From Thiohalocapsa sp. ML1 (GTDB lineage Bacteria > Pseudomonadota > Gammaproteobacteria > Chromatiales > Chromatiaceae), in the NCBI RefSeq assembly GCF_001469165.1, contig NZ_JABX01000037.1, positions 1 through 64,000 on the forward strand: a DNA stretch of 64,000 nucleotides, written 5' to 3'. The notes beneath the pieces are model-generated. The model ran no database searches. It saw nothing but the letters and a program-made list of their open reading frames with translations, and had not been told where the DNA came from. A program made the translations under genes and the position numbers. The first letter of the stretch is position 1; each line of letters opens with the position of its first letter. Positions 18,668-26,498 of this stretch are shown here, one piece after another.

Positions 18668-21562
18668 ATGCCAAAGGATGCCATCCTCGACGATGCCGTT
18701 CTCCGAGACCTGCAGTCCCTGCTCGTGCTCTTGCCGGTCTGGCAGCAGGAAGGCCCGCGCCGGGGCTTTGCCGAGTGCGCCCTGGGCACGCGGCACCCGG
18801 TGCTGGACGAGATGACCTGGGCGGGCGGCGCCAGAGACGCCGCCTGGGAGCTGGTCCGCCATTGCAGCACGCTCCGCACGCCGGTCGCGCTCCCCGGCGG
18901 CCCGCCGCTGCCACCCCTCTGCGCCCTGCTCGCCGAGGCCCGCGAGCGCTACGCCAACCACGCCGACGCGGGCCCGCGCATCGCGGACCTCGCCGCCCGG
19001 CTCGGCTGCCCCGGCTTCGAGGTCCAGCCGGATTGGGACCATGAGCCCTATCCCGGCATGGCCGCCTTCGACCACACGCAGGCGCCCATCTTCTTCGGCC
19101 GCGAGACCGAGACCGGCGAGCTGCTCGCCAAGCTCCAGGGCAAGCAGGGCCGCCGGCTAGTGCTGGTGACCGGGCGCTCCGGCTCCGGCAAGTCCTCGCT
19201 CGCCCGCGCCGGGCTCTGGGCGAGCCTGCACGACGCCGCGCGCACACCCATCGCGGGCTCTGCGGATTGGGTCATCAGCCCCATGAAGCCGGCGGACGAA
19301 GGGCTGTCCGACCCCTTCAGAACGCTGCTGCTGGGGCTCCGCGAAGCCGAGCCGCGGGTGCTCGGGCTGCGCGACGGCGGGCAGGAGGCCCGTGCGCTGC
19401 GGGATGATCCGCAGGCATTCGCGGACCTGCGCACGCGCGTGCTCGCCGGCCGGCCGCAGCACGCCGAATGGCTCTTGATCATCGACCAGTTCGAGGAGCT
19501 GTTCACCAGCATCGACAAGGCGCTGTCCGCGCTGTTTCTGGACCGGCTCACCGCCGCGCTGCACCTGGACCGGTTCCGCGTCGTCGCCACCGTGCGCTCG
19601 GACTTTCATGACGCCTGCATCGCCCACCGCGGCCTGCGTGCCGAGATGAACCACGACGGCAGCCAGTACCACGTGGACGCCCCGGACACGGGCGCGCTCG
19701 CGGCCATGGTGACCGGGCCGCTCGCGCGCAAGCTGCGCCCGGAATCTCGCGCCGAGATGGACACGGACCTGGCCCGCCGGCTGGTGCAGGACGCCGCCGG
19801 CCAGCCCGGCAGCCTGGCGCTGCTCGCCTTCGCGCTCAAGGACCTCTACGACCGCTGCCGCCGGGAGCACGCGGCCGGCCTGCGCGAGCAGCCGCGCATG
19901 TGCCTGACGGACTATCTGCCGCCGCCGGATGCCGGCGCAGCCGAAGCCGCAGCCGAAGCCGAAGCCGCGGCCCCCGCCCCCGCCGTCTCCGGCCTGGACC
20001 GCATCATCCGCGACCGCGCCGAGAAGGCCGCCGCCGTCGTCGGCGACGAGGCCGAGCAGGTGCTGCCGCGGGTCTTCAGTCGCCTCCTGACCGTGCAGGC
20101 GGACGGTGCCGCGACCCGCAAGCGCGAGGATCTCTGCCATTGGGACGACGATGCGGATGCACGCAAGCTCGTCGACGCCCTGTCCGCCACGGACACGCGC
20201 CTGCTGGTCAAGGGCGCGGCGCGGACCCAGGCCCTCGACGCGCCCCGCACCGAGCCCGACGCCCCCGCCGGCCGCGTCGTCGAGGTCGCCCACGAGGCCC
20301 TGTTCCGCGCCTGGCCGGCGCTCGCGGACTGGATCGGGCGCCGCAAGGAGGCCCTGATCCGCGCCCCGCAGGTCCAGCGCGACGCCCGCCGCTGGCATGC
20401 CGAAGGGCGGCGGGACAAGGACCTCCCCACCCACATGCTGGACGACCTGCGGCGGCTGTTCGACGCGGCGGAGCTCTGGCCGGGCCTGGTCAAGGACGAG
20501 CCGCTGGTGGCGCACTACCTGGCGCACGACGACGCAGCGGAACTGTTTGCGCTGACGCTTGAAGCGCACACGGCAGGCGACGCGGATGCCCGCGGCCACC
20601 TGCTGCACACCCTGACCCGCTTCGAGCGAAAGGCGGAGACCCTGACCGAGCTGGTCCGGCAACTGCGTGAGCGCGATGCCGAGCAGGGCAGCGACATCGC
20701 CGGCTGGCTGCGCGCCGGCATCGACATCGACGCCCTGTTCGCCGGCCCCGACGCCGAGCGCTGGTACCGGCACCGGGTCGCCGTCGGCGACCTGCTGGAC
20801 GCGCTGGGAGACGACCGCGACGGCATCGGCGTCGATGCCGACGGCCTGCCGGCCATCGCCTGGTGCGAGGTGCCGGCCGGCGAGCTCATCTGGCAGGACG
20901 GCGAGCAGCGCACCACCGGCGCCTATCGCATCGCCCGTTATCCCATCACCAACGCGCAGTACCGCGCCTTCGTCCAGGCCGACGACTATGCCGATGACGC
21001 CTGGTGGCCGCGCGACAAGTACACCGCCTACGAGCACAAATGGACCGCCGGCAATCGCCCGCGTGTGGCCATGAACTGGCTGGAGGCGGTGGCCTTCTGC
21101 CGTTGGCTGACCGCGCGACTGCGTGCGAGGGGCGATCTGACCGACCAGCAGGAGGTCCGCCTGCCCACGGAGCTGGAGTGGGAGAAGGCCGCCCGCGGCA
21201 TGGACGGGCGCGAGTTTCCCTGGGTGGGTGAGTACACCAGCGGCGCCGCCAACGTCGACGAGACCGCGGAGAACGACGGCCCACTCAAGCTGAACGAGAC
21301 CACGGCCGTCGGGCTATACCCCGGCAACCGCTCCCCGTATGGCCTGATGGACTGCGCCGGCAACGTCTGGGAGTGGTGTCTGAACAAGTTCGACGACCTG
21401 GAGGATGTCTCGCTGGATGGCGACGAGATGCGCGCGGTGCGCGGCGGGTCCTGGGACCTTCAACGGGCCGCGTCGCGTGCCGCCTTTCGCAACCGCGACC
21501 TCATCGACGGCAGGAGCAACACGCTGGGTTTCCGCGTGTGCTGTGCCGGCCCCATCCGCTGA
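18668..21562 (+). CDS. EAD-STAND ATPase-FGE protein, DGR variable protein
   Basis: 964 residues. Residues 1-110: EAD-like domain matching the upstream membrane protein. About 140-450: STAND/AAA-like NTPase with FFGRETET, Walker A GRSGSGKSS (about 168-176) and Walker B LLIIDQFEELF (about 265-275). The middle is helical, with an alanine/glutamate repeat near 425. About 730-964: FGE-sulfatase/C-type-lectin-like domain (ITNAQYRAF, LPTELEWEKAARG, GNVWEW, VRGGSW, GFRVCC). The last 43 residues are encoded by the variable repeat of a DGR, so the ligand-binding face is hypermutable. Probable role: a ligand sensor that triggers the membrane effector. GGGAG lies only 2 nt before the ATG. Confidence 0.85.
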   Translation: MPKDAILDDAVLRDLQSLLVLLPVWQQEGPRRGFAECALGTRHPVLDEMTWAGGARDAAWELVRHCSTLRTPVALPGGPPLPPLCALLAEARERYANHADAGPRIADLAARLGCPGFEVQPDWDHEPYPGMAAFDHTQAPIFFGRETETGELLAKLQGKQGRRLVLVTGRSGSGKSSLARAGLWASLHDAARTPIAGSADWVISPMKPADEGLSDPFRTLLLGLREAEPRVLGLRDGGQEARALRDDPQAFADLRTRVLAGRPQHAEWLLIIDQFEELFTSIDKALSALFLDRLTAALHLDRFRVVATVRSDFHDACIAHRGLRAEMNHDGSQYHVDAPDTGALAAMVTGPLARKLRPESRAEMDTDLARRLVQDAAGQPGSLALLAFALKDLYDRCRREHAAGLREQPRMCLTDYLPPPDAGAAEAAAEAEAAAPAPAVSGLDRIIRDRAEKAAAVVGDEAEQVLPRVFSRLLTVQADGAATRKREDLCHWDDDADARKLVDALSATDTRLLVKGAARTQALDAPRTEPDAPAGRVVEVAHEALFRAWPALADWIGRRKEALIRAPQVQRDARRWHAEGRRDKDLPTHMLDDLRRLFDAAELWPGLVKDEPLVAHYLAHDDAAELFALTLEAHTAGDADARGHLLHTLTRFERKAETLTELVRQLRERDAEQGSDIAGWLRAGIDIDALFAGPDAERWYRHRVAVGDLLDALGDDRDGIGVDADGLPAIAWCEVPAGELIWQDGEQRTTGAYRIARYPITNAQYRAFVQADDYADDAWWPRDKYTAYEHKWTAGNRPRVAMNWLEAVAFCRWLTARLRARGDLTDQQEVRLPTELEWEKAARGMDGREFPWVGEYTSGAANVDETAENDGPLKLNETTAVGLYPGNRSPYGLMDCAGNVWEWCLNKFDDLEDVSLDGDEMRAVRGGSWDLQRAASRAAFRNRDLIDGRSNTLGFRVCCAGPIR
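21430..21557 (+). repeat. DGR variable repeat (VR)
   Basis: 128 bp at the 3' end of the STAND-FGE gene. It aligns without gaps to 21742-21869 with 11 mismatches. In every one the template has A: AAC to GAC, AAT to CTT, CAG to CGG, AAC to GAC, AAC to CTC, AAC to GGC, AAC to AGC and CAC to CCC. Adenine-only change is the hallmark of DGR mutagenesis. Confidence 0.93.
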
Positions 21563-21610
21563 TCGCTGCATCGCTGTCCGCTGATCGCTGACGTCCGCGT
21601 CGCTGTCTTC

Positions 21611-21627
21611 ACCGCGCGCAGCGCGGT
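21611..21627. promoter_or_regulatory. Hairpin/cruciform 53 bp downstream of the VR
   Basis: Perfect 7-bp stem ACCGCGC/GCGCGGT with a GCA loop. DGR variable repeats are often followed by a short cruciform that promotes retrohoming. A T5 run 10 nt further on means it could instead help terminate transcription. Confidence 0.45.
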
Positions 21628-21741
21628 CACGCGCGATTTTTCGGATGAGCACTTAAAGTGTTCGCTCTGGGGCTCGCGTTGGTGCTCGCCGTGGCCTAGG
21701 CTGAGCGCAGCCGGTGGAACCGGTGGGGTGCCCCGGCATCG

Positions 21742-21869
21742 GCGCGCGGTGCGCGGCGGGTCCTGGAACAATCAACAGGCCGCGTCGCGTGCCGCCTTTC
21801 GCAACCGCAACAACATCGACAACAGGAACAACACGCTGGGTTTCCGCGTGTGCTGTGCCGGCCACATCC
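21742..21869 (+). repeat. DGR template repeat (TR)
   Basis: Noncoding donor copy of the VR, 184 bp after it. By my count it has 25 adenines in 128 bp, concentrated in AAC/AAT/CAA codons where the protein residues vary (GSWNNQQ and [13 protein letters not shown] in the VR frame). Asparagine AAC codons are the classic mutable codon of DGR templates. A 63-residue frame covers it, but this is only the reading frame inherited from the VR. Confidence 0.9.
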
Positions 21870-22392
21870 CCCTTTCCCGACTCAGGGTCCGACAGGCCTT
21901 GTCGATTACGGTTGGCTAGATATCTCTGATCAAGTTGCGGAGGGTTGGTGGAGGGATGGCGCGGGTGCGTCCCGTCCGCACGGCCGCCGAAGCTCGGCGC
22001 GCTGGGTGACCAGCAAGGCCGTCGGACGCATACCAAACCGAGGCGCCGCCACCGGGCGCAAGCCCCGTGGCGCCTCACCATCCGACTGCCGCGGTCTGCC
22101 GGCTTGCGCCAGCCCGGCTTCGATCCGTGACGCTCAATCAGTCCGTTTGGCTTGATGCGAGCTCCTCGCGCAGCACCCGACGCAGGGTCCGCTCCAGTTG
22201 CTCGCTTTGCTGCTGGCCGCGCATGTGCTCCTTCACCGTGCGGCGGGCTCCAACCACCGGCAAGGCGCCGCTGGACCACTATCCGCTGATCGCCGGCGAC
22301 CCGGCGCAACTGTTTGAGCGGATTGCCGTCGGCTTCGGACGCGGCTACAGTCCCCCGATGCAGCAACCGACTTGGTCCATCCGTTGTCACCC
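21870..22392. other. Stretch between TR and toxin-antitoxin pair without a clear gene
   Basis: About 520 bp. In a normal DGR this space would hold the accessory avd gene and the start of the reverse transcriptase. No such frame is visible. A short minus-strand helix-like segment at 22155-22265 is too short and lacks a convincing start to be called a gene. Confidence 0.5.
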
Positions 22393-22605
22393 ATGAAGAC
22401 CCTGACCCTCGAGATCGACGAACGCGCCTATCCGGGCCTGCTGGACTACCTGCGCGGTCTGTCGCCGGAGCAGTACCAGTTGTTCGACGACGACGACGCC
22501 TTGGGCGAGGCCGAGTTGTCGCGCATTCACGCCCTGCGCCGGCAGCTCCAGGCGGGCGACGAAAGCGAATTTGAAGACTGGAAGGACGTTCGCGATCGCC
22601 TCTGA
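22393..22605 (+). CDS. Small antitoxin-like protein
   Basis: 70 residues, acidic, beginning MKTLTLEIDERAYPGLLDYLRGL and continuing as two helices with an FDDDDALGEAE segment. It precedes a RelE-type toxin gene, overlapping by one base, the usual position of the antitoxin in a RelE/ParE module. The start is the ATG at 22393. No DNA-binding motif is obvious in the short sequence. Confidence 0.7.
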   Translation: MKTLTLEIDERAYPGLLDYLRGLSPEQYQLFDDDDALGEAELSRIHALRRQLQAGDESEFEDWKDVRDRL

Positions 22606-22883
22606 TGGCGGCTTACCGCCTCAAGCTGCACAAGGACGCGGTCCGCTTCCTGCGCCGGCTGCCAGCGCCGCGACGGCATCAGGTGCGTGCGAGGCTCGAC
22701 CTGCTGGCGCTGGACCCCCGCGATGCAACCCGCCTGGATGTTCAACCCATGCGCGGCGAGCCTGGGCTATACCGCCTTCGGGTCGGCAAGATCCGCGCAA
22801 TCTACGAGATCCAGGACGACAGACTGGTCGTGTATGTGCTCATCATCGGCAACCGTGGCGACGTGTATAAGCGGGGGACGTGA
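22605..22883 (+). CDS. relE: RelE-family mRNA interferase toxin
   Basis: 92 residues with the full RelE pattern: [20 protein letters not shown], then the helical pair, then [36 protein letters not shown], with the R-x-G-x-x-R-x-x-Y core and basic C-terminal residues that cleave mRNA on the ribosome. Its start codon shares a base with the antitoxin stop codon. The module lies between the DGR template and the remnant reverse transcriptase, an odd place that suggests insertion there. Confidence 0.88.
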   Translation: MAAYRLKLHKDAVRFLRRLPAPRRHQVRARLDLLALDPRDATRLDVQPMRGEPGLYRLRVGKIRAIYEIQDDRLVVYVLIIGNRGDVYKRGT

Positions 22884-22908
22884 ACGGCGATCGCCGTGCG
22901 CTTCACCG

Positions 22909-23154
22909 GGCGGGCCTCTCGGCCGCCTGTTTTTGCCCTGGCTCGGCTTCGTGCTGTATCCGACGCACCGGCTGGTCAAGGCGCGCAAGGTGGTGGCGGC
23001 GACGCGGCGGCTGGGGGCCGCGTTCGCGGCCTGGCGCGCCGGCGGCATCAGCTTCGCCAAGCTCGACGCTGCCGTGCAGGGCTGGATCAATCACGTGCGC
23101 TACGCGGACAGTTGGGGGCTGCGGGAGCGGGTGCTGGGGCGGTTGGTGTGGTGA
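22909..23154 (+). pseudogene. C-terminal remnant of a DGR reverse transcriptase
   Basis: About 80 codons ending in TGA at 23154. The translation ([20 protein letters not shown], then [38 protein letters not shown]) matches the end of DGR reverse transcriptases: the LGF-YP-x-x-R segment after the palm, a basic helix and the W-x-x-H-x-x-Y/H-A-D-T/S-W-x-LR thumb motif. The fingers, palm and YxDD-type active site are absent; upstream sequence is the toxin gene in a different frame. It cannot be active alone. Confidence 0.75.
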
Positions 23155-23316
23155 TGCGTATGCAGCGCCGCCGGCGGGTGGCTGACGTGGCCCCGCGCAG
23201 GACAGGCATCCCCCGCGTCGAGCCGAGCGCCACCCCGCGCGCGACCCGCCCGCCGCGTTGCTAGAATTCGGCACAGATGCCGACACAACCGCAACCGTTC
23301 GCGGTGGAGCCTGCCC

Positions 23317-24120
23317 ATGACCCACAAAGCCCTCGCCGGCCAGCGCGGACCCTTCCGCGTCGATCAGCTCAAGTCCGGCGACCCCTACGAGCTGTCCGGC
23401 GGCCATCCGGTGGCCTGCCTGCCCACCGGCGGGCGTGGCGCCAAGGCCAACCTGGTCGGCGCGCAGGTGCTGGCGACCGACCCGGACGTCGCGGAGGCCG
23501 GTGTCGATACCGGCTATGCGCTGTCCGCGGACACGCTGCGCGCGCCCGACGTGGCCGTCGGCAACGTGCCGAATCGGCCCGGCTGGGTCCAGGGCGTGCC
23601 GCCGCTGGCGGTGGAGTATGCCGACACCGGCCAGGACGAGGCCGAGCTGCGCGAGAAGATCGCCGATCTGCTGGGTGCCGGCACGCGCTGGGTCTGGGTG
23701 GTGCGGCTCGGCCTGCCGCGGCGGGTGGAGGTGCATGCGCCCGGCCAGCCGATGCTCACCCGGGTCGCCGGCGAGCTGCTGGAGGCGCCCGGCGTGCTGC
23801 GCAATCCTGTGGCCGTGGAGGCCCTCTACGATGCCGAGGCGGCCAATGCCGCGACCCTGCGCAATCTGTTGCAGCGCGCGGGTTACGACGGGCTTGATGG
23901 GGTGCGCGCGGAGGGTAAGGCAGAGGGCATCGACGAGGGTCGCCTCGGCGGGTTGCGCGAGGCGGTGCTCGGCCTTGCCGAGGCGAAGGGGCTGGTGCTC
24001 GATCAGGGGCTGCGCCAGCGGATCGACGCCTGCACCGACCCGGCCCAGCTCACCGGCTGGCTGCGCGCGCTGGGCACGGCCGCAACCGGCGCCGAGCTGG
24101 CGGGCATCATCCCCGGCTAG
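23317..24120 (+). CDS. Uma2-family protein with helical C-terminal extension
   Basis: 267 residues. The first 170 residues are Uma2-like: CLPTGGRGAKANLVGAQVL, GYALSADTLRAPDVAVG with the D-x-A-V strand, PLAVEYADTGQDEAELREKI (E and K core positions) and WVWVVRLG. The C-terminal 90 residues are helical with an EGKAEGIDEGRLGGLREAVL turn resembling the tails of Rpn/Uma2 mobile nucleases. GGAG lies 8 nt upstream of the ATG at 23317. It follows the DGR remnant directly. Confidence 0.8.
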   Translation: MTHKALAGQRGPFRVDQLKSGDPYELSGGHPVACLPTGGRGAKANLVGAQVLATDPDVAEAGVDTGYALSADTLRAPDVAVGNVPNRPGWVQGVPPLAVEYADTGQDEAELREKIADLLGAGTRWVWVVRLGLPRRVEVHAPGQPMLTRVAGELLEAPGVLRNPVAVEALYDAEAANAATLRNLLQRAGYDGLDGVRAEGKAEGIDEGRLGGLREAVLGLAEAKGLVLDQGLRQRIDACTDPAQLTGWLRALGTAATGAELAGIIPG

Positions 24121-24185
24121 GGCAAGCCCACCAGCCAATGCCTCGGCGCACCGGGCGCACAACGCCCGCAGACACGATTCCCTAA

Positions 24186-24405
24186 ATTGCTTGACGGCGC
24201 CACCTGTTGGCAGGTATGTCAAGTTTCCTGGCGACAAGGCGCTTGAGGGAGTAGGGCCGAGGGCCGAGGGCCAAGGGAGCCCGCCTCGGCCCTTGGCCCT
24301 TGGTTCAATGCGCCGACGAGCGGGCTGCGCAAGACGAGGCGGCGTGCCCTGGTCGGTCTGAGGCTCTGCCTCGCTAGCCCCTAGCCCCTAGCCCCCAGCC
24401 CCTCT
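24186..24405 (+). repeat. Dispersed intergenic repeat, copy B (fullest)
   Basis: Left part: TTGCTTGACGGCGCCA...GTCAAGTTT, containing a TTGAC/GTCAA inverted repeat. Middle: (GGGCCGA)n and (GGCCCTT)n heptamers around a CCAAGGGAGCCCGCCTCGG core. Right part: GACGAGCGGGCTGCGCAAGA, then TCGGTCTGAGGCTCTGCCTC and GCTAGCCCC heptamers. It ends inside the 3' end of the gene at 24381. Confidence 0.85.
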
Positions 24406-25562
24406 CCCCCCAATCCAGCCTCCGACTTCATCACGTGAAATACGTCCGTGATGGCCTGCGGGTCGCCGGGGGGCGGCACGTTGCTGAGCAGGGCGGCGTC
24501 GGAGTCCGGGTCATCGGGGTGGTAGCCGTGCATGCCGGTGATGGGCTTTAGGCCCATGTGGCTCGGCACAATGATGACGCCCGGGTTGGTGAGAAAGATC
24601 AGCTCGCCGTATTGGTGCCCGTCGAAATCGCAGCCGAGCGCTGCCAGCTCGGCATCGGGCAGGATGCGGCCGTTGGGCTCCTGCTCCAGCGCGGCGACGA
24701 TGCGCCGCCGGGCGTCTTCGTGCTTGAACCAGAAGCGGCCCATGGTGCTGTCGTAGGTGGCAACGTAGTCCTTGTCGAAGGCGAGCCCGAGCGCCTCGAT
24801 GCGGGCCATGAGATCGATGTGCGTGTGCACGGTGGCCATGCCGTGGTCGGAGCAGACGAACAGTCGCACCTCGTCGTAGTGCCGCTCGGCGACCTCCAGC
24901 AGCGCGTTCAGCTCGCGCTCGTACCAGGCGAGCTTGGCGTCTACCTGCGGGCTCTCCTTGCCGACGTCGTGCAGCAGCGCGTCCATGGCGGCCATGTACA
25001 GGAACGCGAAGCGGATGTCGCCGCGCTCGATGTCGGCCTTGACGGCGGCGAGGTTCGCGTCCTCCGGCTCGCGCCAGTTGGACACGTGGTAGGGCACCCG
25101 CGCGCGCTCCAGCAGGTCGAAGATGTTCTCGCCGCGGTTCAGGCCGCCGGGCTTGAACAGGTCCTTCTTCTCGCAGTAGTCGAACAGCCCGATCCGGCTG
25201 AAGGGCAGGCTGTAGAGCTGAAAGTAGCCGGTGTAGCCGTAGGCGCGCTTCACGAGCTTGCTCAACTGGTTGCGCACCCGCCCGCGGTCTACGATGCTGC
25301 GGGGCAGGACGCTCAAGGCCTTAAGTGGCTTGAACGGCGAGCTGGCCGGGTCGTAGTAGAAGAACGACCAGTGCTTGTGCTCCCGCGGCGTGAGGCCGGA
25401 CAGGATGGACGGCACGCAGGCGGACGAGAAGCCGAACGTGGAGCGGAGCTTGCGCCGGTGCGGCAGGCGCTCTTCAAGGAAGCGACGCCCGCGCAGCACC
25501 TCCCAGCCGAGCGCATCGATGAAGCAGACAATGGACAAACGCTTGTCGGCGGTGCTGGTCAT
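24381..25562 (-). CDS. Alkaline phosphatase/phosphodiesterase superfamily protein
   Basis: 393 residues of the type I phosphodiesterase/nucleotide pyrophosphatase fold. The entry motif FIDALGWE holds a metal-binding aspartate; SACVPSILSG is the region of the nucleophilic Ser/Thr; CSDHGMATVHTHID and MHGYHPDD supply further metal ligands. No signal peptide, so it is cytoplasmic. GGAGG lies 9 nt before the ATG at 25562. The final residues GLGGEGLGARG come from GGGGCTA heptamers of the dispersed repeat. It may be the first gene of a group with the anti-sigma module upstream, but the substrate is unknown. Confidence 0.8.
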   Translation of the reverse strand: MTSTADKRLSIVCFIDALGWEVLRGRRFLEERLPHRRKLRSTFGFSSACVPSILSGLTPREHKHWSFFYYDPASSPFKPLKALSVLPRSIVDRGRVRNQLSKLVKRAYGYTGYFQLYSLPFSRIGLFDYCEKKDLFKPGGLNRGENIFDLLERARVPYHVSNWREPEDANLAAVKADIERGDIRFAFLYMAAMDALLHDVGKESPQVDAKLAWYERELNALLEVAERHYDEVRLFVCSDHGMATVHTHIDLMARIEALGLAFDKDYVATYDSTMGRFWFKHEDARRRIVAALEQEPNGRILPDAELAALGCDFDGHQYGELIFLTNPGVIIVPSHMGLKPITGMHGYHPDDPDSDAALLSNVPPPGDPQAITDVFHVMKSEAGLGGEGLGARG

Positions 25563-25606
25563 GCTGGCCTCCGTTCGGGTTACGGCAGCGTGGGCGCTCG
25601 GGTGTG

Positions 25607-25951
25607 TCAGTCTGCCTTGCCGAAGGCGCGCACGGCGGCGGCCTCGTCGTCGAAGATCTGGAACACCGTGTGCAGGCGCGTCAGCTCGAACAGCGCGCGG
25701 ATGGTATCGCTCATGCGCGCGAGGTAGACGTCGCCCTCCATCTTGCGCGCCGCCTGCAGGCCGGCAACCACCACGGCGAGCCCGCTCGAGTCCATGAACA
25801 GCGTTTCGCCGAGATCAACCACGACGCGGCCGTTGCCGGACTGGATGATCTGCTTCAGGTCGGCGCGGGCCTCGCCGGCGTTGGCCATGACCAGGCGTTC
25901 CGGCAGCGTGACGACGTCGACGTCGTGTTCTTGTCTGTGCGTGAGGCTCAT
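25607..25951 (-). CDS. STAS-domain anti-sigma factor antagonist
   Basis: 114 residues: a single STAS domain. The phosphoacceptor segment is ETLFMDSSGLAVVV (about residues 50-63), with the serine of the DSSG loop that the partner kinase phosphorylates. It follows the anti-sigma kinase gene in the same direction with a 118-bp gap and precedes the phosphodiesterase gene. Unphosphorylated protein should sequester the kinase and free a target. GGAG lies 9 nt before the ATG at 25951. Confidence 0.9.
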   Translation of the reverse strand: MSLTHRQEHDVDVVTLPERLVMANAGEARADLKQIIQSGNGRVVVDLGETLFMDSSGLAVVVAGLQAARKMEGDVYLARMSDTIRALFELTRLHTVFQIFDDEAAAVRAFGKAD

Positions 25952-26069
25952 GAGCTGGCTCCAGGTTAGGTGATCTCGTCAATGAGGGGTTCGCCGACGG
26001 CTTGTGCGGACCCCGCGCCGCCGGGCGGGTCAGCGCTGCCCGGTGTGCGGGGCCGGCCCCCGGCGCGAG

Positions 26070-26489
26070 TCAGACTGCTGTCGGCAAAGGTCGGATCAGC
26101 GTCAATCGATTGACTCCGTCCACGCGTTCGTAGTGTATATCCGGAAACCCGGCGCGGATGATCTGCCAGCCGCGCCCGCCGTCCGCCTCCGCGGGCGCCG
26201 GCTCGCCGCTCGGCAGGGGCAGCGGCATCGGCATGCCCTCATCGCGGAGCTCGAAGCGCAGCGCCGCCGGGGTGCACTCGCAGCCGACACTGATGGGCTG
26301 TCCGGGCGTCAAGCGATAAGCGTGCTCGACGATGTTGTTGACCGCCTCCACCAGGGCGAGCTGCAGGCCGAAGACCTCCATATCGTTGCAGCCCGCCGCG
26401 CGAGCCAGCGGCATCAGGCGCGCCTCGATCAACGCATGCCAGGCCATGCCCTGCGGATCGCTGCTGAAATGGATGTCCTCGCGCTGCAT
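26070..26489 (-). CDS. Anti-sigma factor-type serine kinase (RsbW-like)
   Basis: 139 residues of the GHKL kinase fold. The N-box is LQLALVEAVNNIVEHAY (about 46-62), with the E-x-x-N-N Mg/ATP ligands; the G1-like region is FELRDEGMP and the glycine loop is DGGRGWQII. It should phosphorylate the STAS protein and bind a partner-switch target, although no sigma factor is encoded here. ATG at 26489 chosen; a GTG at 26498 abuts the previous stop. Confidence 0.88.
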   Translation of the reverse strand: MQREDIHFSSDPQGMAWHALIEARLMPLARAAGCNDMEVFGLQLALVEAVNNIVEHAYRLTPGQPISVGCECTPAALRFELRDEGMPMPLPLPSGEPAPAEADGGRGWQIIRAGFPDIHYERVDGVNRLTLIRPLPTAV

Positions 26490-26498
26490 GGGTGACAC

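Noticed and set aside
22155-22265. Minus-strand helical stretch (RTVKEHMRGQQQSEQLERTL) between the DGR template and the RelE module
   Set aside because: About 40 codons with a stop just upstream and no good start; does not resemble Avd. Could be a remnant, but cannot be supported.
22909-23154. Reverse transcriptase fragment considered as a group II intron maturase
   Set aside because: The maturase X and HNH regions are absent, and the LGF-x-x-YP and ADSW-x-LR segments plus an adjacent TR/VR pair point to a DGR enzyme. A profile search should still confirm this.
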